A DNA stretch of 11,188 nt from Syntrophaceae bacterium (GCA_012962595.1 DTXE01000453.1:1-11188); one strand, 5' to 3'; positions 1-6,032 are shown, numbered from the stretch's first letter. Translations and numbers: made by a program. Notes: generated from the sequence alone by a model not told the origin.

Positions 1-151
1 CATTTTTTAAAACTTCTTTCAATTTAGTTTTATTAGCATACTTATCACCTGGCTCGTAACTTTCATCACCTATCACAATCCTTAAATCCTCTTTCTTATC
101 ATAAAAGATTCTCCCCTGCCATTCCCTCCTAATTTCATGTGAAACCCTCAT
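1..151 (-). CDS. Partial hypothetical protein, N-terminal 50 codons, runs off the left edge
   Basis: A minus-strand frame stays open from an ATG at 151 to the window edge, and upstream to a TAA near 255. The visible 50 residues begin MRVSHEIRREWQGRIFYD and continue as a charged, soluble-looking stretch that includes DLRIVIGDESYEPGDKYA. No family is recognised. The composition (many Lys, Glu, Asp, aromatics in sensible places) looks protein-like rather than random. The start has no good Shine-Dalgarno; the bases just before it form a 6-bp GC-rich hairpin. A GTG five codons upstream is an alternative start. It could also be the remnant of a broken gene, because only 151 bases are visible. Confidence 0.5.
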   Translation of the reverse strand, partial: MRVSHEIRREWQGRIFYDKKEDLRIVIGDESYEPGDKYANKTKLKEVLKN

Positions 152-165
152 GGCCCTTCGGGCCA
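151..165 (-). promoter_or_regulatory. GC-rich hairpin abutting the start codon of the left-edge gene
   Basis: On the minus strand TGGCCC-GAA-GGGCCA forms a perfect 6-bp stem with a 3-nt loop. Its last base is the A of the proposed ATG. It would bury the only SD-like bases (GAAGGG) before this start, so it may restrain translation. Whether it is functional is inference. Confidence 0.3.
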
Positions 166-201
166 CAAACAAATATGAAAATGCAATATAGGCAGAGATT
201 A

Positions 202-254
202 AAATTCCAAATTCCAAACAATGTTTGGTATTTGATGCTTGGGATTTGGAATTT
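202..254. repeat. Intergenic inverted repeat of TTTGGAATTT type
   Basis: Arms AAATTCCAAATTCC (202-215) and GGGATTTGGAATTT (241-254) are complementary over 14 positions with one T/G pair. Inside, CCAAAC (214-219) and GTTTGG (223-228) form a second small hairpin around a 3-nt loop. The TTTGGAATTT word also recurs in tandem within the left arm. It lies between two minus-strand genes and encodes nothing visible. It resembles the AT-rich dispersed intergenic repeats seen in many environmental bacterial genomes; dispersal in this genome cannot be seen from one copy. Confidence 0.45.
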
Positions 255-271
255 AAACAAGAGGAGCTAGC

Positions 272-308
272 AAAAAAGAAATCCTCCTGCCTCCAAATTG
301 GAGGAGCT
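272..308 (-). terminator. Rho-independent terminator of the mtaB operon
   Basis: About 40 bases past the mtaB stop, the minus strand shows CCTCC-AATTT-GGAGG (304 to 290), or the alternative outer pairing TCCTCC/GGAGGA, followed by TTTCTTTTTT (281 to 272). The stem plus T tract on the transcribed strand fits an intrinsic terminator for the five-gene operon. GAGGAGCTA occurs as a direct repeat at 261-269 and 301-309. Confidence 0.6.
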
Positions 309-350
309 ATTTTCACATGAATAATCATTTGGTAGAGATTGGATAGATGA

Positions 351-1694
351 TTAAGCTGATGTCCTGATTCCCCGCACTTTCATATTGTAGGTAGAATCTT
401 CAATAATGTCCTTAAGCTCCACTTCCACAATCTGGTTTTTGAGGTCATCATCTCCTTCGATCAGCACCGGGATGTAATTTTTGGTAAATCCTTTAAGCAG
501 TCCAGTATGGGTATCTCTTTTACACTCCACCAATACTTGGGCCATTTTCCTTAAGTTTTTCTGGTAAAAGGCCCTCCTTTTCCTATTTCCTAACTCTCTC
601 AACTTCTTGGCCCGCGCAGTAACCGTGGCAGATGCCACATGATGTGGGAACCTAAAGGCCTGCGTTCCCTTTCTCCTTGAATAGGGGAAGACATGTAGAT
701 AGCCAATGGGAAGGCTCTCTATCAAGGTATAGGTATTTATGAATTCTCTTTCTTCCTCCCCAGGAAATCCAGCCATCACATCTACCCCTATACAGATATC
801 TGGAATATTCTCAATTATTTCATGGATAAGGTCCTTAAAGTAAGAAATACTATAGGTTCTATTCATCCTTTTCAGTATATTATCGTCACCGCTCTGCAAG
901 GGTATATGGAGATGGGGACACATGATTTTTGATGCCGCCATATGTCTAATGAAGGAAAGGGATAATTCAGTAGGTTCTAGAGAACTCAATCGTATGCGGC
1001 AATGTGTGATTTCCTCTAAGGTTCTTAACAGATCTAGGATGTTGGTTTGAGGTGATAAATCTAGGCCATAATGGCCCAAATGGATACCAGTTAGCACTAT
1101 CTCTTTATATCCATTTTGGGTCAAAAGTTTAATATGCTTAAAGACTCTGTGCGGAAGGAGACTTCTGCTCCTTCCTCTGGCATAAGGGACTATACAGTAG
1201 GTGCAGTAGGCATCACATCCATCTTGGATTTTAAGAAATGCCCTTGTTTTATCCATAAACCCTTCAACGCACATATCTTGAATCTTATCATGCACCGTAA
1301 ATGGGCTTACATAGATTTTGGGAGAGATTTGCTTGGAGGCATTTTTGATGATGTGTAAGATGCCTGCCTTCTCCTTATTCCCTATTATATAATCCACACC
1401 AGGAATGGAGGCAATCTCACCAGCGGCTATCTGGGCACAGCATCCGGTTACAATAATTGACGCCTCTGGATTTTCTTTAATCACCCTTCGTATAAGCTGG
1501 CGAGACTGGTAATCGGCTCTTTGGGTAACGGTACAGGTATTTACAATACAGATATCAGCCTTCCCCTCTAGGGCCGGTGAAAATCCATACCTGCTCAGAA
1601 CCTCACCCATGTATGCGGATTCACACTGATTTACCTTACAGCCTAAAGTATGGATTAGTACCGTCTTCAATTTTCCAATCCCGATTCTATCCAC
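351..1694 (-). CDS. mtaB: tRNA N6-threonylcarbamoyladenosine(37) methylthiotransferase MtaB
   Basis: Radical-SAM methylthiotransferase that adds a methylthio group to t6A37 of ANN-decoding tRNAs, giving ms2t6A. Seen: an N-terminal MTTase domain with HTLGCKVNQ (Cys19), NTCTVT (Cys54) and TGCCAQ (Cys85), which bind the auxiliary [4Fe-4S] cluster; the radical-SAM motif C160-x3-C164-x2-C167; and a C-terminal TRAM-like region from about residue 375. GCKVNQ and the length of about 440 residues favour MtaB over MiaB or RimO. The longest frame starts at GTG 1694, overlapping mnmA by 28 bp. A TTG at 1670-1668 sits in a TTGA start/stop overlap with mnmA and gives the family-typical N-terminus MKTVLIHTLGC, so it is probably the real start. 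Last gene of the operon, followed by a terminator. Confidence 0.93.
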   Translation of the reverse strand: MDRIGIGKLKTVLIHTLGCKVNQCESAYMGEVLSRYGFSPALEGKADICIVNTCTVTQRADYQSRQLIRRVIKENPEASIIVTGCCAQIAAGEIASIPGVDYIIGNKEKAGILHIIKNASKQISPKIYVSPFTVHDKIQDMCVEGFMDKTRAFLKIQDGCDAYCTYCIVPYARGRSRSLLPHRVFKHIKLLTQNGYKEIVLTGIHLGHYGLDLSPQTNILDLLRTLEEITHCRIRLSSLEPTELSLSFIRHMAASKIMCPHLHIPLQSGDDNILKRMNRTYSISYFKDLIHEIIENIPDICIGVDVMAGFPGEEEREFINTYTLIESLPIGYLHVFPYSRRKGTQAFRFPHHVASATVTARAKKLRELGNRKRRAFYQKNLRKMAQVLVECKRDTHTGLLKGFTKNYIPVLIEGDDDLKNQIVEVELKDIIEDSTYNMKVRGIRTSA

Positions 1695-2734
1695 CCACCA
1701 CCTATTACCTTAGGGCCCTGGTAAAATACTGCAGCTTGGCCTGGGGTAACTGCCTTTTGGGGCTCCTTAAATATCACGCGAACCCGGTTATCATCTTCTC
1801 TTGTGATTACAGAATCTGCCTCTTTATGTTTGTATCGGATCTTGGTTTTAACCTTAAGCTCGCCATCAAGTCTGGATATGGCAATCCAATTGACATCCTT
1901 TGCTATAAGTCCTTTTGTATATAAATCCTCTCTCCTTCCCACAATGACCCTATTATACTTGACGTCAAAAGCCCTTACATAATAGGGGGCAGTGGATGGA
2001 ATCTTTAATCCTCTTCTCTGTCCGATAGTAAAGCCGTAGATACCAGAGTGCCTACCGATAATATTACCTTTGGTGTCTATAATGTCCCCTGTTTTGAGTA
2101 TATGAGGTCCTACTTGCTCAGTAAGGAATGCCTTATAGTCAGAATGGGGTATGAAGCATATCTCTCTGCTTTCTGGCTTGAGAGCCCCTGTTAAGCCCAT
2201 ATCCTGAGCAATGGCCCTTACCTTATCTTTTTTTATGTCCCCTAAAGGAAAAAGGACTGAAGATAACTGCTCCTGATTCAGTCTATACAAAAAATAGGAC
2301 TGATCCCTTGATGTATCCTCAGCCTTAAGCAGTAAGTAACGGTGCTGCCCTTTTGTAATTTTGGCATAGTGACCTGTGGCCAAAAAATCTGCTCCTATTT
2401 CTCTCATTCTGTGTAATAAAAGGCCAAACTTTATCCTCTCATTGCAAACGATGCAAGGATTGGGGGTATGTCCACATAGGTATTCTTTAGCAAAATAATC
2501 AATAACTTCCTTTTTAAACGCTGATACCAGGCTTAACCGAGTAAAGGGTATCCCCAGCCGTTCGGTAATATTTTTTACAGCGGGGGTCTCAATATGGGCG
2601 TAAGGATCTATTTCCATGTGGACGCCGATGACCCTATATCCTTTCTGCAAGAGAAGAGCAGCAGCCACCGAGCTGTCCACGCCCCCACTCATTGCTACTG
2701 CAACAGTTTTTCTCTTCAATTTGTTAAAGCACAT
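1667..2734 (-). CDS. mnmA: tRNA-specific 2-thiouridylase MnmA
   Basis: ATP-dependent thiolation of wobble U34 (s2U34) in tRNAs for Lys, Glu and Gln. Seen: PP-loop SGGVDS (16-21) in VAVAMSGGVDSSVAA, GIPFTRL and ATGHYAK motifs, KAEDTSRDQSYFLY, the second catalytic cysteine in ESREICFIPHSDY (Cys193), and a C-terminal beta-barrel part ending GGGWIES. Length 355 is normal. Where E. coli MnmA has NPDILC, this protein has NPCIVC (Cys94 and Cys97), giving C-x2-C plus Cys193, a potential three-cysteine [4Fe-4S] site. It starts at an ATG inside the end of the ferredoxin gene (11-bp overlap), with AAGG three bases upstream, so translation is likely coupled. The adjacent ferredoxin suggests a specific cluster or sulfur supply; no cysteine desulfurase gene is in the window. 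Confidence 0.96.
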   Translation of the reverse strand: MCFNKLKRKTVAVAMSGGVDSSVAAALLLQKGYRVIGVHMEIDPYAHIETPAVKNITERLGIPFTRLSLVSAFKKEVIDYFAKEYLCGHTPNPCIVCNERIKFGLLLHRMREIGADFLATGHYAKITKGQHRYLLLKAEDTSRDQSYFLYRLNQEQLSSVLFPLGDIKKDKVRAIAQDMGLTGALKPESREICFIPHSDYKAFLTEQVGPHILKTGDIIDTKGNIIGRHSGIYGFTIGQRRGLKIPSTAPYYVRAFDVKYNRVIVGRREDLYTKGLIAKDVNWIAISRLDGELKVKTKIRYKHKEADSVITREDDNRVRVIFKEPQKAVTPGQAAVFYQGPKVIGGGWIESGLEN

Positions 2735-3149
2735 GTACCTTATCTAAACTTACTTCCATGGCCCTGGCTGGACATACTGCCACGCACATTTCACAAGCAC
2801 TACACCTTTCAGAATCGAACATTACCTCCATGTCAGGTCTTATAATATAGAGGGCCCCTGTGGGGCAAACGGCTGTGCAGGTGCCACAATGGTAGCACTT
2901 CTCCTGGTTTCTCCTCACATCCTGTCCAGTGATAGAGATTGAAATGCCAAGACTTCTCAGATATTCAATGCCTTTATTGAAGTTCTTTCTGTGGCCACGT
3001 AGTTCCATTACCAGAATACCCTCTTTTCTGGGGAAAATGGTGGCCTTTAGGATATTGAAGGTAAGATCAAACTTTTTAACCAGATTTACCACAATAGGCT
3101 TATCCACGATTTCCTTAGGAAAGCGTAAGGCAATTATCTTAGAATACAT
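2724..3149 (-). CDS. NIL domain-containing 2x[4Fe-4S] ferredoxin
   Basis: 141 residues in two parts. Residues 1-75 fit a NIL domain (a ferredoxin-like fold also found at the C-terminus of MetN transporters): YSKIIALRFPKEIVDKPIV through GISISITGQDV. Residues 80-130 hold two classical cluster motifs, C85-x2-C88-x2-C91-x3-C95-P and C116-x2-C119-x2-C122-x3-C126-P. In methanogens, NIL/ferredoxin proteins take part in sulfide-dependent homocysteine synthesis (established for the family). Here the position directly before mnmA points to a role with tRNA thiolation, which is inference. The start is firm: GGGGAGG with a 6-nt spacer before ATG. It lies 3 bp after the aminotransferase stop and overlaps mnmA by 11 bp. 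Two intact cluster sites suit an anaerobic cytoplasm. Confidence 0.9.
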   Translation of the reverse strand: MYSKIIALRFPKEIVDKPIVVNLVKKFDLTFNILKATIFPRKEGILVMELRGHRKNFNKGIEYLRSLGISISITGQDVRRNQEKCYHCGTCTAVCPTGALYIIRPDMEVMFDSERCSACEMCVAVCPARAMEVSLDKVHVL

Positions 3150-3152
3150 GTA

Positions 3153-4343
3153 TTACCTCCCCAAACCAAACCTTTGAGCCACCCTTTTAAATCCTGGAAG
3201 GGCCCCTTTAATAGTGGAATCGTCCACGCAAAAGGCGATTCGAAAATGGCCTGGTTTGCCAAAGCCACTTCCTGGAACCGTGAGAATATTCTCTCCCTGA
3301 AGAGCCTTTACAAAGGCAAGATCGTCTGGAATAGGTGAGCGTGGAAAAATATAAAATGCCCCTTTGGGATAGATAAAATCATAGCCATATTCTGAGAGAT
3401 TTTGGCACAGAACATCCCTCTTTTTACGATAGAGTTCAATATCCACATGCTTACCCTGGATGTACTTAACAACACGCTGCATAAGGGCAGGGGCATTTAC
3501 AAAGCCTAAGATACGATTAGCCCATATCATGGCAGAAATAAGCTCCTCTTTGAATTGTGTTTCAGGATGCAAAGCCAGATATCCAATCCTTTCCCCAGCT
3601 AGTGAGAGATCTTTAGAGTAAGAGGTGGCTACTATGCTATTTTTGTAAGTTCTAAAAACACTAGGGACACATGTTCCATCATACACGATCTTTCGATAGG
3701 GTTCATCGGAAATGAGGTATATTACATGATTTTGCTTACGGCTGGCTGCGGTCAAAATCCTACCTAACTCTCTAAGGGTTTCCTCAGAATATACCTGTCC
3801 CGTGGGGTTGTTTGGTGAATTTATAAGTACCGCCTTTGTCTTTTCAGTTATGCTTTGGTCTATGGCCTCTAAATCAAGTGTAAAGTCACTGCGGGTTTCA
3901 GCAAATCTTGCAATCCCACCATGGTTGTCCACATAAAAGCAGTATTCTGGAAAGTAGGGGGAGGGAACCACCACTTCATCTCCGGGGTCAAGAATGGCCT
4001 TGAAGATGACATTCAAGGCCCCGGCAGCACCGCAGGTCATAACCACATCATCACAGGTTATGGGTAGTCCATGTTCTTGAGAAAGATAATGTGCGACTGA
4101 ATCACGGGTGGTATGATAGCCGGCATTGGACATATACATATGGTGTCCAAAGCCTTTCTCTTCCAACACATGGGTCAAAGCCTGGTAGAACGAACTAGGG
4201 GGCTCAAGATTGGGATTCCCCAAGCTAAAGTCAAACACATGATTAGCACCGTATTTCTCCTTTAATTTGGTCCCTTCCTCAAACATCTTTCGGATCCAGG
4301 ATGACTGTTGCATGAATTTTTGTATCTTTCTGGCAACTGTCAA
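3153..4343 (-). CDS. Pyridoxal-phosphate-dependent class I/II aminotransferase
   Basis: Fold-type I PLP enzyme of 396 residues. Seen: SLGNPNLEPP near 40-49, the cofactor-phosphate region GAAGALN (105-111), NSPNNPTG (175-182), SDEPYRKIVYDG with Asp213 for the pyridine nitrogen, the Schiff-base lysine Lys244 in SYSKDLSLAGERIGY, and Arg368 in GHFRIAF for the substrate carboxylate. The amino-acid substrate cannot be told from sequence. It is not a cysteine desulfurase: there is no HK motif or mobile-loop cysteine. The start is TTG at 4343, the first start after an in-frame TAG. It keeps the N-terminal ARKIQKFMQQSSWIRKMFEEG stretch expected for the family. It lies 13 bp after the PPC gene and 3 bp before the ferredoxin gene, inside the operon; its link to tRNA modification is unclear. 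Confidence 0.92.
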   Translation of the reverse strand: MTVARKIQKFMQQSSWIRKMFEEGTKLKEKYGANHVFDFSLGNPNLEPPSSFYQALTHVLEEKGFGHHMYMSNAGYHTTRDSVAHYLSQEHGLPITCDDVVMTCGAAGALNVIFKAILDPGDEVVVPSPYFPEYCFYVDNHGGIARFAETRSDFTLDLEAIDQSITEKTKAVLINSPNNPTGQVYSEETLRELGRILTAASRKQNHVIYLISDEPYRKIVYDGTCVPSVFRTYKNSIVATSYSKDLSLAGERIGYLALHPETQFKEELISAMIWANRILGFVNAPALMQRVVKYIQGKHVDIELYRKKRDVLCQNLSEYGYDFIYPKGAFYIFPRSPIPDDLAFVKALQGENILTVPGSGFGKPGHFRIAFCVDDSTIKGALPGFKRVAQRFGLGR

Positions 4344-4356
4344 CTATCCCATCCCT

Positions 4357-4824
4357 TCACTTGAAGGCTAATACACTCACACCTTTTGAGTTATCGAATC
4401 TTTTTATGGCATCTATGCCTTTTAATTCCAGAATCATGGCCTCTATAAACAGATACACTTGCATTCTCTCTCTCAAACACCCCATCAAAGTCTCACCAGC
4501 TCTACCAGCAACCCCATGGAGGTGAATTTTAGGCATATTCCCTTCCCAAAATATACTTCCCAGGGCTAAAATCTCTCGTCCATCTGAAAATCTATCCCAG
4601 AGAGGATTAGGAGGAATGACGGGGCTTTCAGGTCCTGTGACTAGTTCTGCCGATTCTAATCCCCCTAAAATGAAGAGCCAGCCTGTCTTAATAACCTTCT
4701 CCTTCACAAAGGCAGATAGTGCATCAAGGAGGTCATCCCCATGATCAAATCTTATGACGAAAACTCGTCCTATGGTTCCTTCCTGATATTCCATTTGTCC
4801 TAATTTTGCTTCAGGATAACCCAT
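4357..4824 (-). CDS. PPC/DUF296 domain protein
   Basis: Single PPC (DUF296) domain, the small trimeric fold found alone in bacteria and attached to AT-hooks in plants. Seen: GRVFVIRFDHGDDLLDAL near 19-36, GWLFILGGLESAEL, LALGSIFW, and the HLHG metal-site motif (His101, His103). The downstream position that is often histidine (GGHL-like) is cysteine here (MGCLRE, Cys116). Cellular role unknown; DNA binding is annotated for the family but not shown for stand-alone bacterial members. The frame is given from ATG 4824. A second ATG at 4794 (residue 11, MEYQEGTIGR) has AGGA just before it. It sits downstream of a TTGACA-N17-TATCCT promoter whose -10 box falls inside the longer frame, so 4794 is the more likely start. 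First gene of the operon. Confidence 0.85.
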   Translation of the reverse strand: MGYPEAKLGQMEYQEGTIGRVFVIRFDHGDDLLDALSAFVKEKVIKTGWLFILGGLESAELVTGPESPVIPPNPLWDRFSDGREILALGSIFWEGNMPKIHLHGVAGRAGETLMGCLRERMQVYLFIEAMILELKGIDAIKRFDNSKGVSVLAFK

Positions 4825-4841
4825 TCCTCTATCTATGTCAA
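4813..4841 (-). promoter_or_regulatory. Candidate sigma-70 promoter of the PPC-mtaB operon
   Basis: On the minus strand, TTGACA (4841 to 4836) is separated by exactly 17 bases from TATCCT (4818 to 4813). Transcription would start near 4806, about 12 bases before the ATG at 4794, with AGGA in that leader. The -35 is perfect and the -10 matches 4 of 6. Confidence 0.5.
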
Positions 4842-4869
4842 TTCTGGGACTTTACAGGACTTTCCCCAT

Positions 4870-5009
4870 TTTTCGTGGAACCCATTGTTCCTGAGCGAAA
4901 ATTATATGTGTGCAGTGGGGATACCCATCGAGGTGAGCAGGAAGGGGAAAGGGCAGATAGGCGACTATCGAAAGCCTCTGAGCGAAGGAATAATGGGTTC
5001 CACTGAAAA
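4870..5009 (+). ncRNA. Unrecognised ~140-nt structured element (candidate RNA or MITE-like repeat)
   Basis: Arms 4875-4892 and 4986-5003 pair over 18 consecutive positions on the plus-strand RNA, with a single G-U (4887/4991). Past a bulged T5004, five more pairs (4870-4874 with 5005-5009) extend the helix. Inside are a TGGG-GATA-CCCA hairpin (4916-4927), a GAGG/CCTC helix (4930-4933 with 4975-4978), and a GATAG-GCGA-CTATC hairpin with a GNRA loop (4956-4969). A purine-rich stretch lies between them. TGAGC occurs three times (4892, 4934, 4979); the first and last copies are TGAGCGAA at the junction of the outer helix. The wobble favours the plus strand as the RNA. I do not recognise a known riboswitch or RNA class. 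The long terminal arms would also fit a small non-autonomous mobile element. Confidence 0.5.
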
Positions 5010-5030
5010 CTCATGAAACCCTAGTACTTG

Positions 5031-5060
5031 GGAGGGGGATTGATTATTGCCTCCTTTTTT
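5031..5060 (+). terminator. Possible intrinsic terminator after the structured element
   Basis: GGAGG (5031-5035) and CCTCC (5050-5054) form a 5-bp stem with a 14-nt loop, followed directly by six T (5055-5060). It lies 22 bases past the structured element and overlaps the candidate PAC2 promoter. The loop is long, so this is tentative. Confidence 0.4.
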
Positions 5061-5068
5061 GCTAATAT
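5040..5068 (+). promoter_or_regulatory. Candidate promoter of the PAC2 gene, near-leaderless
   Basis: TTGATT (5040-5045), 17 bases, then TAATAT (5063-5068). Transcription would begin near 5075, about three bases before the ATG at 5078, which has no Shine-Dalgarno. The same -10 hexamer and spacing recur before the phosphoesterase gene. Confidence 0.45.
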
Positions 5069-5077
5069 CAAAAAATT

Positions 5078-5866
5078 ATGAGATCCTTGTTCAAGGTGAT
5101 TAAAAAACCTTCTCTTCGATTACCCTACTTGATGGCCGCCTGGCCTGGGATGGGTAATGTAGCCCTAAATGCGGTCAACCATCTTCGATTGCAATTAAAA
5201 GCAGAATTCTTTGCCGAGATAGACCCAGCTGATCTTTTCCATATTCCAGGTATTTTCATCCATGAGGGTCTTATTGTTCCCACTCAACTCCCTGAAAACA
5301 AATTTTATTATTGGAAAAACAGAGAGTCGGAGCATGATTTGATCCTTTTTATTGGAACCAATCAGCCTATCCCTGGAAAAGAGCTGATATTAGCCAATCA
5401 GATTTTTCTTGCTCTGGAGGCGTTTCAAATTTTTAGAGTTATTACCTTTGCGGCCATGCCTACCCCTATTCACCACCGTCAGAAGCCTAAAGTTTGGGCA
5501 ACTGCTACCCATTTTGAACTGATAACAGAGATAAAATATTATTGTGATAATCTAATGAAAGAGGGTCACGTTTCAGGTATGAATGGATTTATCTTGGGTG
5601 CAGCCCAAAAAAGGGGGATAGAAGGGTGTTGTTTTTTGGGTGAGATTCCCCACTATACTACCCAGGTGGAAAATCCCAGATCATCAAAGGCTGTCCTGCA
5701 AGTAGCAACAAACCTACTCAAAATTTCAGTAGACATGACAGAATTAGACCACTTGGCTGATTACATGGAAACCCAGATTGATCAATATTTGCGTCAGTTG
5801 AAACAAGAAATGAAATCGGAGAGGGACATAAGCGGTGAAGATAAAGGTTCCGGTTATGTCCACTGA
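5078..5866 (+). CDS. PAC2 family protein
   Basis: 262 residues of the PAC2 family (related to eukaryotic proteasome assembly chaperone 2; archaeal and bacterial members are of unknown function). Seen: PSLRLPYLMAAWPGMGNVAL at the N-terminus with a G-x-GNV turn (24-28), DLILFIGTNQPIPG near 87-100, ITFAAMPTP, NGFILGAA, CFLGEIPHY (185-193) and NPRSSKAVLQVATNLL near 199-213. The C-terminal 40 residues are charged and helical. A bacterial proteasome is not implied by this gene alone. The start ATG lacks an SD, but the N-terminus matches the family and a promoter lies just upstream. Its TGA overlaps the ATG of a 50-codon ORF (ATGA-type overlap), so the two are probably co-translated. It diverges from the PPC operon. 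Confidence 0.85.
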   Translation: MRSLFKVIKKPSLRLPYLMAAWPGMGNVALNAVNHLRLQLKAEFFAEIDPADLFHIPGIFIHEGLIVPTQLPENKFYYWKNRESEHDLILFIGTNQPIPGKELILANQIFLALEAFQIFRVITFAAMPTPIHHRQKPKVWATATHFELITEIKYYCDNLMKEGHVSGMNGFILGAAQKRGIEGCCFLGEIPHYTTQVENPRSSKAVLQVATNLLKISVDMTELDHLADYMETQIDQYLRQLKQEMKSERDISGEDKGSGYVH

Positions 5867-6018
5867 TGTATGTAAGAGATCTGAAAAAATCCCTCCATAA
5901 AGTTACTTACAAAAAATACCCCCGTTTGATCACAAAGGTCTTTGTCCTCAACATGTGGACATTGTCTGTGATCACCTTTCTGGTGATAGAAGGAGCCTGC
6001 ATTGATAAATGGGGCTAG
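5866..6018 (+). CDS. Small single-span membrane protein coupled to the PAC2 gene
   Basis: A 50-codon ORF whose ATG shares its A with the PAC2 stop (TGATG), the usual sign of translational coupling. The N-terminus is strongly basic (MYVRDLKKSLHKVTYKKYPR). It is followed by a hydrophobic stretch from about residue 25 to 45 (VFVLNMWTLSVITFLVIEGA), then CIDKWG and TAG. This is the layout of a one-helix protein with a cytoplasmic basic N-terminus. No family recognised. An 8-bp hairpin spans its stop codon. The reading frame could be chance, but the exact overlap, composition and terminal hairpin argue for a real gene. Confidence 0.5.
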   Translation: MYVRDLKKSLHKVTYKKYPRLITKVFVLNMWTLSVITFLVIEGACIDKWG

Positions 6019-6032
6019 AGTTGACCCCATTT
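6007..6032 (+). terminator. Hairpin across the stop codon of the small membrane ORF
   Basis: AAATGGGG (6007-6014) and CCCCATTT (6025-6032) form a perfect 8-bp stem with a 10-nt loop that contains the TAG stop. There is no T tract after it, so it may stabilise the 3' end or act as a weak or factor-assisted terminator of the PAC2 transcript. The remaining bases to 6148 show no gene. Confidence 0.35.

Noticed and set aside
1577..1924. Plus-strand 115-codon frame
   Set aside because: Antisense to the mtaB start and mnmA end, both firmly identified.
3153..4343. Aminotransferase as a cysteine desulfurase serving MnmA
   Set aside because: It has the NNPTG, SDEPY and SYSK-type motifs of class I aminotransferases and lacks the desulfurase catalytic-loop cysteine.
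4806..5006. Plus-strand 66-codon open frame across the divergent spacer
   Set aside because: It runs through both arms of the long inverted repeat and antisense to the start of the PPC gene. There is no ribosome site and the composition is not protein-like.
4870..5009. Known riboswitch, SRP RNA, hammerhead or group II intron fragment
   Set aside because: None of the conserved cores I know (SRP loop, CUGANGA/GAAA, domain V, cobalamin, M-box, c-di-GMP) can be placed on the sequence.
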